Source: Selaginella moellendorffii
Lineage: Eukaryota > Streptophyta > Lycopodiopsida > Selaginellales > Selaginellaceae
Reading direction: 5' to 3'
Length of the DNA: 64,000 nucleotides
Assembly: GCF_000143415.4 (NCBI RefSeq)
Contig: NW_003314275.1
Location: 1,375,999-1,439,998 of the forward strand
Positions 29,216 to 42,172 of this stretch are shown piece by piece. Position numbers and translations under genes: made by a program. Every line of letters begins with the position of its first letter. The stretch's first letter is position 1. The notes beneath the pieces were generated by a model that saw only the letters and a program-made list of their open reading frames with translations, had not been told where the DNA came from and searched no databases.

Positions 29216-31351
29216 ATGGGGGTTCTTTCTCTGCCTTGCATTGCGTGTGTCGCGTCTAGGTCACAAGGCACGGCCCTTGCGCCTCACAATCGCGTGGCGG
29301 GATGCAGGAAAGAGAGGCGTGGCGCGCTCACTGTCGTCGCTTCGTCTCCGGGAAGTGATGGACGCTCGGCTCGTCGCGAAATTTCAGCTCGGGAGGGATA
29401 TTTCAGGCTTTTCTCCAATGTCAACGAAGCTACGTTGAAGCACGAGCCAGGTTTGTGGACGATTTCTCTGAGAATTTCGTGTTTTCTACATAGCTGCTGT
29501 AGGGAGCCTAGTGAGTGCCATTTTTCTCGTCGCGGGGACAACAGTAAGAAATATTGTCACAGCCTATTCAAGGCTGATTTTTTTTTCTTTTCTGTGATTG
29601 GTGTCAAAGATTGGAGCTGGAGTTTTGGCTATTCCTGCCGTAACAGAGGAGTCTGGGTTCGCAGCATCATCTCTAACTTGCAGCATTTGCTGGCTATACA
29701 TGGTATGGAAGATTTCCATTATTATTCGACTGGTTGAGTGGAAGATTAGTTCTCAGGTTGCTACGGGATTGCTAGTAGCAGAAGTTAACGTGAGCACTAT
29801 GTGTGAACTTGGCTCCGGTGGCGTATCGATTGTAAGCTGTTTTCCAGTTCTAGGACATGTCTGCTGATTGCCGATTGCTTTCAACAGGTTTCCATGGCTG
29901 AGAGAACTTTAGGAGCGATTGGAGTTCGGTTTGCCAGGTTTCTATCCTTTAATACGCACCATTCTTTGAGCTCACCTTGTGTTACTGGCAGCTTGGCATA
30001 CCTTTTCATTCACTATGCTTTGCTGGTGGCTTATGTGGCTCGATCTGCTGATATCATATCAAACGCCAGTGGTGCTCCTCTGTGTGTCACTGTCCGTAAC
30101 TCTTCTTTTTTCTTGTCTTTGACTCTTGTGCTTGACTGCTACTTTCTTTCAGATGGGCTAGTGCGCTACTCTTCACTGGAATATTTGGCGGGCTATGCTA
30201 CAGTGGAAGGTGAAAGAAGCTCGTCATTATAACATTGCTCCAACCCGGTCCCTAATTGCAGCCAGCGTATAATCGGGGCGTTTAATGGAGCTTTGGTACT
30301 TGGAATAATTGCAAGTTTTATCTCCCTTGTGGTAAGGTCTCATATATGGTATGGTTTACTAACGCTTATACAAAGACAATTGTGGCATAGGCTGTTTCAA
30401 CAGGATATATAGAGCCTGAATTACTCCTGCGAGCCAATTTTGCTGCAGTGCCTAGAAGCGTTCCTGTGATTGCATTGGCATTTGTCTACCAGGTACTGTT
30501 TTGTCTTAAACTTGGTTGCTATCATATTTTTACGTGACAGAATGTAGTTCCTGTTATTTGTACCAATCTTGAAGGGGACCTCAAAAAGATAAGGTACACG
30601 GGGCTTTACTTTCTTATGCATTATAGAACTTAGTTCCTAAGTCTTTAGGACCGCCATTGTGGCCGGGACTGCCATTCCCTTGGCAATGTTTATTGTATGG
30701 GATGCCGTTATTCTTGGCAGCGTATACCCGGGAGCCGGAAACTCATCTCTTTCAGATCCATTGATGCAATTGCGATCACAAAGCGGCATCATAAGCGTAC
30801 GTTTGTGCTGTTTCTCAATCGTTGTAAATAATTTCGTTTTTGTAACAGCCTCTGGTGGAAGTATTCTCGCTGCTGGCCATCACGACGTCTTATATCGGTT
30901 TTGTGCTTGGTCTGTCGGACTTTGTCGCCGATTGTAAGTGCTGATTGATTTCCTGAAAGCTTATGGTAGCTTCTTGTTAGTGCTCAAGCTCCCGGGTGGC
31001 GGATCCAGAAAACCTTTACCATATGCTGTGACTCTGCTTCCTCCAACAGCACTCGCGTTACTATCTCCAGACATATTTTTCAAAGCTTTGGATTTTGCTG
31101 GTGCCTACGGCGGTAAGCTGTTGGACAAAAACAAGATGCTTCGCCTTATCACTTTTTTTTCTCTCTTTTTCACCGCAGTGCTAGTCTTGTTTGGTATTTT
31201 GCCGGCATCTATGGCCTGGTCACAAAGATACTCGACATCTTCTTTACCCGCTGTTCCTCCTATGGTTCCTGGAGGTCGTTTGGCACTGGGTGTGATGATA
31301 ACAGGAGCTGGCTTCATCATTACTACACAGTTTTTGAGCACACTCTCGTGA
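29216..31351 (+). CDS. Tryptophan/tyrosine-permease-like amino-acid transporter, unit 2 copy (470 aa, 14 exons)
   Basis: All 14 exons and junctions of the 19,337 copy are conserved at an offset of 9,879 bp. Seen coding differences are few: Arg for His in exon 1 (GSDG(R)SARR), Thr for Ala at LLPP(T)ALAL, and Leu for Phe in the last residues (FLST(L)S). The spacing between exons 13 and 14 differs by one T-run base and is intronic. Neither copy has a stop, so both are probably functional or the duplication is too recent to tell. Same inferred plastid-type N-terminus. Confidence 0.85.
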
Positions 31352-31439
31352 GCAAAATGCTTTATGATCGATCAAAGTATCAGGCTTTCCAAGCTCTATC
31401 AGATTACTTTACGATAAGTCTATCTTGAGAGTGAGTGTT

Positions 31440-32305
31440 TGAATTCGATGCAAATTGCTAGCTGAATAAACTATGACATAAAAACTTTCATTCGAAATTT
31501 AGAGTCTTCTTCCTTGCACTGCTGGGATGGAGCGCACTCGTTCATGTCCCGGAAGCGATGGAGGGGCTCTCCAAATCCTATCGTAATTTTTCAGTTCGCC
31601 AAGCTACATTCCCGGTTTGTGGACAATTTTGTAGAAAACTTTCAGATTTTCTTTATGGCTGTTGTTTAGTTTAGCCACAGCGGAAGGTATTACTACTGTG
31701 GAGCTTGCGGACTGTCAGCTTGGCATACCTTTCACAGTCAGGGGGTATTTGATGGAACTTGGAAATAGCTAAAAGTTCTATCGCTCTTGTGGTGAGAAGT
31801 TCCGCTATGTATTATTTCACACTTATCGCATGGACTGTTTGAGCAGGATTTGTCACTCCTGCGAAGCCAATTGTGCTGCTGCGTCCCTGCGATTGCATTC
31901 TACCAGGTAATTTTCATTGTAAGACTCTCATATCCAGGTGCTGGTCATCATACAATGAGCTTCTTTTTTCAGTGCTCTCAAGCAAAAGCTTTCTCATATC
32001 CCATGACACTCAAGAGCACTCTCTAAATTTATTTTTTTGGGAGCACTGCTGTAAGTTCTTGTCATGAAAAACCAGATGTTTGTCTCACGATTCTACTCTT
32101 TACTACAGTGTTAGTTATTTTGCCTGGGGCACAGTCGGGACCTCTTTGAATTGCTAAACAACGACCAAAATTTGTTGTGGGCTTGGAAGTATCAGATCTT
32201 CATCAAAGCCGAGTTCTCTCAAATCAAGAGCTTATTCAAAAATGTCTCAATGTCAGTAGGCTGGATTTTCCTATTGCTGTTATTCTGCATAAAAGGTAAC
32301 GAGTC
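31440..32305 (+). pseudogene. Decayed second permease copy, unit 2
   Basis: Counterpart of 21,560-22,430 with extra small indels (for example loss of GAATGGTGC near 31,680 and a short insertion CACAGTCGGGA near 32,130). Not coding. Confidence 0.7.
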
Positions 32306-32312
32306 AGATTGC

Positions 32313-34015
32313 TTATGATCGGTAGTCACAATTGTTACTTACCCTTAGTTTTGCTACTAAAGCAGCTCGAAAGCTATTCTCTGTCACTGCCGAGTCTATA
32401 GACGTGACCGACAATCCTAAGCTCCACAGGTAGTTGAGCAGCTGAAGCATAACGTCCTGACGCTGTGGTCTTCTTCTATGTATCCGGATGGCAAAAGTTC
32501 CTTCATCGTCGAGAGCATTCACAGACAACTCATCTCGATCGTCACTGGTTGTAAGTTCTGTCTTGATTGCCCCGATCTCTGCTCCTGGGCCGGCCGTTTC
32601 TTCTGTTGTTGCCTTGCTGTTCTCTAACTGTGCTACCCTTCTTTGTAGGTATTGCATGTGATCTATTGCTCCTTGCAGCACAGATAACTTATCCTGCGAG
32701 CAAAGAATGTAAGAGCTTTCATCGATCTCGGATTGATCTTACTTACCTTCGTTTTGAATGGGATCAACGACCTCAACCTCGAAATGCTGTCCTTGTGCCT
32801 CCTTCTTCTGTTTCGCTCGGCGTCTATGTGTACAGTTCGGGTACGTGCATCTTCTCCTCCTGACATAGTTTGTGTTGGTCCTTGTGCTAAGCCACGAGCT
32901 CGTTTTCTTACTTCTTCTATTTGAGCTAGTGCTAGCAGCATCCTCTTGATCATTGCCTGCGAGGTAGTGGGAATTGCCATGCTCTTCTGCTGGAGCGGAT
33001 CCCATTTTCTAAATGCCGTGGCTGAACTAGTGTCGAATTGCGTTCCTAGGCTTGAAGTTGCTTGATAGATTGTCGTCCAGTCTGACGTCGTGTAACTTTG
33101 ATGATGCAGGCCAGGGATGTCCAGCGATGCCTCGGAAGGAGATTGTGAGAAAATGGATGACGTCGAGGTTGAGGGATGTTCCGTGGATACTGGCAATGCA
33201 ACAGGAGCAGCATACAGGAATGTTCTTATAGTCTGGAGCAAGGAGTCGGTCTCAAGAATCTACAAGGTGAACAAGATTAGAAACGACTCTAAGCTTGGAT
33301 TGTCTTACAGTTTCCGTGGAACCAATTTCCAGGACGCCATCCAGCAGCGGGATGCACAGGAGGCTCTGGATGATTGTGGCCTAAAATGCAGGTAAGGAAA
33401 GGAAACAAAGCTTGCTTCAGTTTTGTCAAAGTCAAGGACTTACTTGCAGGAAATCTCTTTGCTCGAGCACTGAGGTGTTCGTGACATTCACGCCTGTGAC
33501 CCATACGTGCTCGCGTCTGATCGCTGCTATACCGGCATGCCTGAAAGGTGAAAAAAGCATTCAAACTTCGCGCTGAAAACTCTCAATACCCATGTCCGAA
33601 TGGAAACTGGCAGGACTTGTAAGCTGTGTAGAACAGCGCTTGCTGGAAACTGGAGCCTGCTGGCCATAAGCCTTGTTGCCACACGAGATCACTGCAGTCG
33701 ACGAAAAGCGAGGTATTTGGTTCGTGAATTACTTGATAGTATCAGAAGTGCAAGGCCTCATTTCATAATATACACAAAGAAGATCATCAACGTGCACTCC
33801 AGAAACGAGATAAAGAGATTGGAAATCTCAGCTCTCCCTTCTGGAGAGAAAGGGATAGAGAGAGGGAGGAAGAAAAGCTCAAACGAGATACGATTCTCCA
33901 AAACTCACCGTTGTGGCAGCGACCAGACGACGATGTAAGACCAGCCAATGTAATTCACGAGCGCTGCCAGTCGCTGCTCGGAGACGCTCAGCACGGAGAG
34001 AGGGAGGATCATCAT
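32313..34015 (-). CDS. bHLH-MYC transcription factor, complete copy (423 aa, 6 exons)
   Basis: Exons on the minus strand: 33,909-34,015; 33,590-33,691; 33,444-33,540; 33,309-33,380; 32,747-33,259; 32,313-32,693. Phases fit throughout and the sum is 1272 nt. A TAA lies in frame four codons before the chosen ATG. The N-terminal half is a bHLH-MYC_N domain: LAALVNYIGWSYIVVWSLPQ, HAGIAAIRREHVWVTGVNVT, and SLLCIPLLDGVLEIGSTET. The bHLH follows ([19 protein letters not shown] then [12 protein letters not shown]) with the His-Glu-Arg E-box-binding pattern. The C-terminus looks ACT-like (YLWSLGLSVTSIDS). The family includes plant MYC2, GL3/TT8 and related regulators; which branch is not decided here. 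Confidence 0.88.
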
Positions 34016-34456
34016 CCTGCTCGCTTATCCATCGAAAGTCGAGCAAGTGAACACCCACCCTCTCTGGTGGTGTTCAAGTTTGATTGGAAACATAACACTT
34101 TCCAAATGGACAGGGCAAAAATAAAGGTAGATCTTAGTCAACACCACGGACATTCTCGAAAGACAGTTAGCTGTGCAGATCTAGAAAGACTGCTGCCGCG
34201 CGAAGAAGTTTTCAAACTTGGGAATATGCATGGGAATATGCCGCATGCTTTAAACATCAAAGAGTGAAGAGGACTTGGACAACATGCATGGGAATTCAAC
34301 AGGTAGACATTTTGGAAACTTTTCTTGTGTCTTCAGGTACTTGAAGAGAGCCATTCTTCACCGAGTCACCCCAATCTAATGTCAGTGGTTACTTCTTTGA
34401 AGATACTGGAGATAGTTCTTGCGACCGCCCAACATTTTTGACTTCGCTGTTAATCT

Positions 34457-34650
34457 ACCTTCGAACAAACAGAAAAATTCAAGCCCTGAGCTCCACATTT
34501 CAGCTGGGACAGGACCACGAGCTCAAACTCAGCAATAGTCAAACTCAACTATCATCTATCTTCGAACAAACAGAAAAATTCAAGCCCTGAGCTCCACATT
34601 TCAGCTGGGACAGGACCACGAGCTCAAACTCAGCAATAGTCAAACTCAAC

Positions 34651-34658
<8 letters not shown>
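34457..34658 (+). repeat. Two-copy tandem repeat, 101-bp period
   Basis: The stretch from CTTCGAACAAACAGAAAAAT to CAACTATCATCT occurs twice head to tail with hardly any difference, offset 101 bp. The second copy runs into the CT microsatellite. Confidence 0.95.
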
Positions 34659-34715
<57 letters not shown>

Positions 34716-34730
34716 TCTCCCTCCCCCCCC
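34656..34730. repeat. (CT)n microsatellite followed by a C-run
   Basis: About 55 bp of CT dinucleotides, then CCCTCTCC and a run of C. The region lies upstream of bHLH copy 2. Confidence 0.95.
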
Positions 34731-34944
34731 CACCCCATATTTCCGATCTCAAACATAAAATCTCAGCCATCAACTGCAGGATAAAAAAGAAAATAAAAAT
34801 TATAAATCTAGAATCTAAACTGGACTTCCATTGACTATTGAGCTCAACTCAACTCATGAGTTGAGCTCAATTTCTTGGGACAAGCTAATCACACTTCTGA
34901 TTCTAGCAACTTCAGTTTGATAAGGTGGACCCTGAGCTTTTGAT

Positions 34945-35090
34945 TTAACCGTCACTCACTTCCATAGCTTTCTCAAAGATGTGTTCTTCTTGGTCTCCTT
35001 CTTCATCACTTTGGCCACTGCCATGTTGAAGTATTCCTGGGTGACGTGAACGCGCCTCTCTCGCAGAGCAAACATTCCAGCCTCCTTGCA
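34945..35090 (-). pseudogene. Last-exon fragment of RPT6 fused to bHLH copy 3
   Basis: Minus strand: [20 protein letters not shown], then [20 protein letters not shown] and the WK stop. This is the RPT6 C-terminus as in the intact gene at 36,948-38,566. At about 35,085 the sequence changes into bHLH exon 6 (DKLSVLQGA) through a CTCC(T)TGCA microhomology. Point changes and an extended 3' flank match 36,840-37,075. Confidence 0.9.
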
Positions 35091-36404
35091 GCACAGATAA
35101 CTTATCCTGCGAGCAAAGAATGTAAGAGCTTTCATCGATCTCGGATTGATCTTACTTACCTTCGTTTTGAATGGGATCAACGACCTCAACCTCGAAATGC
35201 TGTCTCCGTCTTCGGTTTCGCTCGGCGTCTATGTGTATAGTTCAGGTACGTGCATCTTCTCCTCCTGACGTAGTTTGTGTTGGTCCTTGTGCTAAACCAC
35301 GAGCTCGTTTTCTTACTTCTTCTATTTGAGCTAGTGCTCGCAGCACCCTCTTGATCATTGCCTGCAAGGTAGTGGGAATTGCCATGCTCTTCTGTTGGAG
35401 CGGATCCCATTTTCTAAATGCCGAGGCTGAACTAGAGTCGGATTGCTCTCCTGCTACAAGAGTTCCTAGGCTTGAAGTTGCTTGATAGATTGTCGTCCAG
35501 TCTGATGTCATGTAACTTTGATGATGCAGGCCAGGGATGTCCAGCGATGCCTCGGAAGGAGATTGTGAGAAAATGGATGACGTCGAGGTTGACGGATGTT
35601 CCGTTGGTACTGGCAATGAAACAGGAGCAGCATACAGGAATGTTCTTATAGTCTGGAGCAAGGAGTCGATCTCAAGAATCTACATGGAACAACTCTAAGC
35701 TTGGATTGTCTTACAGTGTCCGTGGAACCAATTTCCAGGACGCCATCCAGCAGCGGGATGCACAGGAGGCTCTGGATGATTGTAGCCTAAATGCAGGTAA
35801 GGAAACAAAGCTTGCTTCAGTTTTGTCAAAGTCAAGGACTTACTTGCAGGAAATCTCTTTGCTCAAACACTGAGGTGTTCGTGACATCCACGCCTGTGAC
35901 CCATACGTGCTCGCGTCTGATCACTGCTATACCAGCATGCCTGAAAGGTGAAAAAAGCCTTCTTTTATTCAAACTTCGCGCTGAAAACTCTCAATACCCA
36001 TGTCCGAATGGAAACTGGCAGGACTTGTAAGCTGTGTAGAACAGCGTTTGCTGGAAACTGGACCCTGCCGGCCATAGTTGCCACACGAGAGCACTGCAGT
36101 CGACGAAAAACCGGGGTATTTATTACTTGATAGTATCAAGAGCACCCATGCAAGGCCTCATTTCATAATATACACAAAGAAGATCATCATCGTGCTCTCC
36201 AGAAACGAGGATAAGAGATTGGAAATCTCAGCTCTCCCTTCTGGAGAGAAATAGATAGAGAGAGGGAGGAAACGAGATACAATTCTCCAAAACTCACCGT
36301 TGTGGCAGCGACCAGACGACGACGTAAGACCAGCCAATGTAATTCACGAGCGCTGCCAGTTGCTGCTCGGAGACGCTCAGCACGGAGAGAGAGAGGATCG
36401 TCAT
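35085..36404 (-). pseudogene. bHLH-MYC transcription factor, third copy, 3'-truncated with a stop
   Basis: Exons 1-5 are present, with the start ATG at 36,404. Exon 5 has a CGA-to-TGA change, a C-to-T at a CpG, right after GGEDART and before the basic region. It also has a deletion of several bases near 35,205 after the basic region. Exon 6 is cut after about 12 residues by the junction with the RPT6 fragment at 35,085. It also carries an insertion (LVAGEQSD) and other substitutions relative to copies 1 and 2, so it is an older copy. Confidence 0.88.
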
Positions 36405-36409
36405 CCTGC

Positions 36410-36945
36410 TCGCTCGCTCGTTCACTGATCCATCAAAAATCGAGAGAGTGAATAGGCTCTCCGGTGATGTTCAAGTTCGAATGGAAATATAAAAATTTTC
36501 AGATGGAAAGGGCAGAAAGACCCAGATCTGAATCAACACCACGGACATTCTCGAGACAATTTGCTTTGCAGATCTAGAAATTCTGCTGCCGCGCGAAGAA
36601 GTTTTCAAACGTTAGAATATGCATGGGAATATGCCGCATGTTTTAAATATTAGGTCCTTTGAAGATACTGCCGACATTTTTTACTCCCAACTGTAATTAG
36701 AGCATCATTTGTGTCTTGTAATCTGTCTTTGACCAAACAAAACATTTTTACTAAAAGTCAATGGGAGGCAAAAAAAATCAATTACAAAGTCAATATAGTG
36801 AATGAAAGTCCTCGAAAACTGACTACCATCGACTTCAAGGATTGACTTTTGAGCTCAAGAGTTGAGCTCAGTTTTTTGGTCTATTAAACTAATCATTCCG
36901 TCCAAACGTATAAAGAGCTCCATTTTAGTAAGAGATTTTGATTTA
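36410..36945. other. Spacer between bHLH copy 3 and RPT6
   Basis: Related to 34,020-34,950 but without the tandem repeat and CT microsatellite. It contains inverted TTGAGCTCAA-type sequence. No gene seen. Confidence 0.5.
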
Positions 36946-36947
36946 AC

Positions 36948-38566
<1,619 letters not shown>

Positions 38567-38647
38567 TCCTTGAAAACCCTAGCCTCGAGAGAGCACAAAT
38601 AAAATACTATAGTACCTCGATTTAGGGTTCTAGAGCTCTGCTGCGCG
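38567..38647. promoter_or_regulatory. 81-bp bidirectional promoter of RPT6 and XPB
   Basis: Only 81 bp separate the two start codons. It contains AAAACCCTAG near 38,573 and TTTAGGGTT near 38,621, which are telo-box-like motifs in opposite orientations, one toward each gene. A TATA-like AAATAAAATACTATAG lies between. Telo-boxes are known in promoters of plant translation and growth genes. Confidence 0.6.
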
Positions 38648-41600
38648 ATGGGTGAGTGGAAGCGCCATTCTCATGAATGCCGCCAGATTACGAGCTCGAT
38701 CTTTCTGCAGGTGAGAAGAATCGGCCCAGCAAGAAGCAAAAGCGCGGCAAGGTATGGCAAAGGCGCCATCGATATCGCGCGATGAAATTTTCGTTTCTTG
38801 CTCTCTAGGAACCGGAGTCCTCGGCTCCCCCCCAAATTCCTGCCGATGACGACATGGAAGAAGACATCGTCGAGGTCTATGAGGAAGAGGATGAAGGTTC
38901 GTCTCTCTACACTTCTTTTTTTCTTTCTAGTTCTTTCTAAGGATGGGATTTGTTGTGTATGTAGTCGACGAGCATGAAACCGCGGGGAAAATGGATTTTA
39001 GCAAGCTCGAGCTAAAGCCAGACCACGAGAAGAGACCACTCTGGGTTGGACCTGATGGCCATATCTTTCTCGAGACGTTTTCTCCGCTATACAAGCAAGC
39101 ATACGACTTTCTCATTGCCATTGCCGAGCCTGTGTGTCGGTAAGCGTCAGGTCTCGCTGATATGAGAAGTTGTTACACTCAAGTATTTTTCTTTGAAACG
39201 TTGTTCCAGGCCAGAACATATGCACGAGTACAATCTCACGCCACATTCTTTGTACGCGGCTGTCTCCGTTGGTCTTGAGACTCAGACAGTCATTACGGTG
39301 CTGGAACGGCTGTCGAAAGCAAGGCTCCCGCAGGAGATTGTGAATTTCATCAAAGAGTCGACTCTCAACTATGGCAAAGTAAAACTAGTTCTGCAGAAGA
39401 ATCGTTATTTTGTAGAATCTTCTTATCCGGAGGTATGGTGCAACTTTGATTGGTGAAACTTACTTTCTGTCGTGCAGATTCTGGAGAGGGTTTTAAAGGA
39501 CGATGTCATCTCTCGAGCCAGAATTTTTTCGGAGGCATGTGAAAGTTTTTCTTTCAAATCCTGTCTAGCTTTCTCACGGCAAAATCTTCTAGGCAAGTGC
39601 GGAGCACGGTTTTACGGTCAACAAGTCGTTGTCCAATGCTACCACAGAACAAGACTTGCTTGCCGGGGATGAAGTTGCTGCTGGAGAAGAGAAGGATGTG
39701 ATGTCTTTTGAAATTGATCCTGCTCAAGTAACTATTCTTGTATTGGTTAAGTCGGTTTGGCTCACACAGGAACTTGTCAGGTAGAACATGTGAAGCAGAG
39801 GTGCCTGCCAAGTGCTTTAAACTATCCGATGCTCGAGGAATACGACTTTAGAAACGATTCGGTAATGTCTTTTGTGCACAATATTTTTTTATCTGTTTTT
39901 CGTGTTTTCCTTATCATGCAGGTCAATCCTGACTTAAGCATTGAATTGAAACCTCAAGCTCAACCTCGACCTTATCAAGAAAAGAGCTTGAGCAAAATGT
40001 TTGGAAATGGTGTGTATAACAACCACGTTTTGCAAGTTTTTGAGTACTGACCTGTACTCCAGGACGTGCGAGGTCTGGAATTATCGTATTACCTTGTGGA
40101 GCTGGTAAATCCTTAGTGGGAGTTTCAGCCGCCTGCCGCATTCGCAAAAGCTGCCTTTGCTTAGCCACCAATGCAGTGTCGGTCGACCAGTGGGCCTTTC
40201 AGTTTAAACTCTGGTCTACTATCCGTGACGATCAGATTTCTCGTTTCACATCAGACAGTAAAGACAAGTTCAAATCAAACGTCGGTGTCGTTGTGACCAC
40301 CTACAACATGGTTGCTTTCAAAGGCAAACGATCAGAAGAATCCGAAAAAGTCATTGAATTGATAAAAAGCCGCGAGTGGGGCTTACTTCTTATGGATGAG
40401 GTAATACGACTATCTTCAAAATAGTACTACTGACCGTCTTTTTTCCTTGTAGGTGCATGTTGTGCCTGCTCATATGTTTCGTAAAGTTATTAGTATCACC
40501 AAGTCTCACTGCAAACTTGGACTCACTGGTAAGCAGCTATTAAATATACGGCTGGGACTTACACACCCTGTGAGTTTCTTGCAGCCACACTTGTCAGAGA
40601 AGACGAACGTATTACCGATCTGAATTTTCTAATTGGTCCAAAGCTGTACGAGGCGAACTGGCTGGATCTTGTGAAAGGCGGCTACATTGCCAATGTTCAA
40701 TGTGCTGAAGTCTGGTGCCCAATGACTAAAGAATTTTACGCCGAATACCTGAAGAAGGAGAACAGAAAGCAACAGGTAAATTCCTACTTATTCATTTCCG
40801 TAATATTTACCACCGCTTGACGTTCCTGTGCAGGCATTATACGTAATGAACCCCAATAAATTTCGGGCTTGTGAGTTTCTCATCCGTTTTCACGAACAAC
40901 AGCGAGGAGACAAGATTATTGTCTTTTCTGATAATCTTTTCGCCCTGAGAGAGTATGCCACAAAATTGAAAAGGCCTTTCATTTACGGTCCGACCAGGTA
41001 AAAGAGACTTCTTAGACATTTGGCGTTGAAACTTTGTTTGTTGCAGCCACCATGAAAGAACAAAGATATTGTACGCTTTTAAACACAGTCCCGATGTCAA
41101 CACAGTTTTCTTGTCAAAGGTATTTGTGTCAAAGGTACTTTTCTCATGTCTTATTCTTGTGCACCTGCTTCTCTCAGGTCGGTGACAATTCCATTGATAT
41201 ACCCGAGGCAAATGTTATCATCCAAATCTCTTCACATGCTGGTTCCCGGCGTCAAGAAGCACAACGACTCGGTCGAATATTGAGAGCAAAGGTTCTTAAG
41301 AGTTTCTATGGAGACCAAGAGAGACACTAATTAGAGATCCTCTGATTCCAGGGAAAACCCAAAGATCGTGTAAAAGGTGGCACCGAGGAATTCAATGCCT
41401 TCTTCTACTCGCTGGTCTCCACGGACACTCAGGTTCTTTGCTGGCCAAATAAGAGTATCACTTCACTTCATTTAAATCTTTCATTGTGTAGGAAATGTAT
41501 TACTCTTCCAAGCGGCAGCAGTTTTTGATCGATCAGGGATACAGTTTCAAGGTTAGGAGCTGGAACGAGCTTCTTTTTCTTTTTCCGTTCTAAAAACTCT

Positions 41601-42033
41601 ACTTCTCCAGGTTCTTACGAGCTTGCCGCCGGCTGACAGCGGCGCGGACCTGAGCTTTCACAGGCTGGAAGATCAACTGGACTTGCTGTCCAAGGTATTT
41701 CAATCTCTATTCTCGATTTCTGGAAGATTTAGATGGCGTCCAGGTTCTCAATGCCGGCGAGGACGCTGCTGGTGTCGAGCAGCTAGAACACGACGCTGAT
41801 GATATCACAAACTTAAGAGCTCGCCGGATCGCTGGCTCGATGAGTGCTCTCTCGGGTGGCAAAGGGCGATCTTACATGGAATTTAGGTACTCTTTTCTTC
41901 TCTACGTTTTTTCCTGATCGATGATCTTTGTGAATTTCGATTCTTTAGTATTGGCGGACGAGGACGGGGCCAACAAGCGAAGCCACGCGATCCAAACAAG
42001 CGGCATAATCTATTCAAGAACAGATATAGATAG
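38648..42033 (+). CDS. XPB: TFIIH DNA helicase XPB/ERCC3 homologue
   Basis: Multi-exon gene. The first coding exon is only four bases (ATGG, 38,648-38,651); the next begins at 38,711 and gives [15 protein letters not shown]. An acidic stretch follows, then [20 protein letters not shown] and [18 protein letters not shown], typical of XPB. Helicase motifs: Walker A PCGAGKS, motif II DEVH, TATLVRED (the RED motif), then [20 protein letters not shown] and [13 protein letters not shown] (motifs V and VI). The C-terminus ends [20 protein letters not shown]…RYR. XPB is the DNA-opening subunit of TFIIH in transcription initiation and nucleotide excision repair, in the nucleus. All exons join in frame as far as I could follow. 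Confidence 0.93.
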
Positions 42034-42045
42034 ATAGAGGCCATT

Positions 42046-42132
42046 CATTTGAGACTATACAAAAATTTGTAAACAATGGATAGTAGAACTGATAGAGACC
42101 ATTTGAGACTATACAAAGATTTGTAGACAATA
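42046..42132 (+). repeat. Short tandem repeat in the XPB-GABA-T gap
   Basis: CATTTGAGACTATACAAA and the following ATTTGTA(A/G)ACAAT occur twice, offset 54 bp, directly after the XPB stop codon. The second copy ends 40 bp before the start codon of the next gene. Confidence 0.9.
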
Positions 42133-42172
42133 TGATAGCGCCACGTGTCTGTCGTGAGGGTTTACGGCACAA

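Larger units (their letters stand above)
26095..33637 (+). repeat. Tandem segmental duplication, unit 2
   Basis: Near-identical to 16,290-23,786. It contains about 115 bp near 26,770-26,885 (before the F-box gene) that unit 1 lacks, while small differences elsewhere are single bases. The right end of the similarity is inside bHLH exon 2 where unit 2 continues with the true gene. Confidence 0.95.
34020..34945. other. Spacer between bHLH copy 2 and the RPT6 fragment
   Basis: The first 230 bp are related to 36,410-36,660 and are the 5' flank of the bHLH gene (shared CACCACGGACATTCTCGA and CTGCTGCCGCGCGAAGAAG). The rest holds a 101-bp tandem repeat and a CT microsatellite. No gene seen. Confidence 0.6.
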
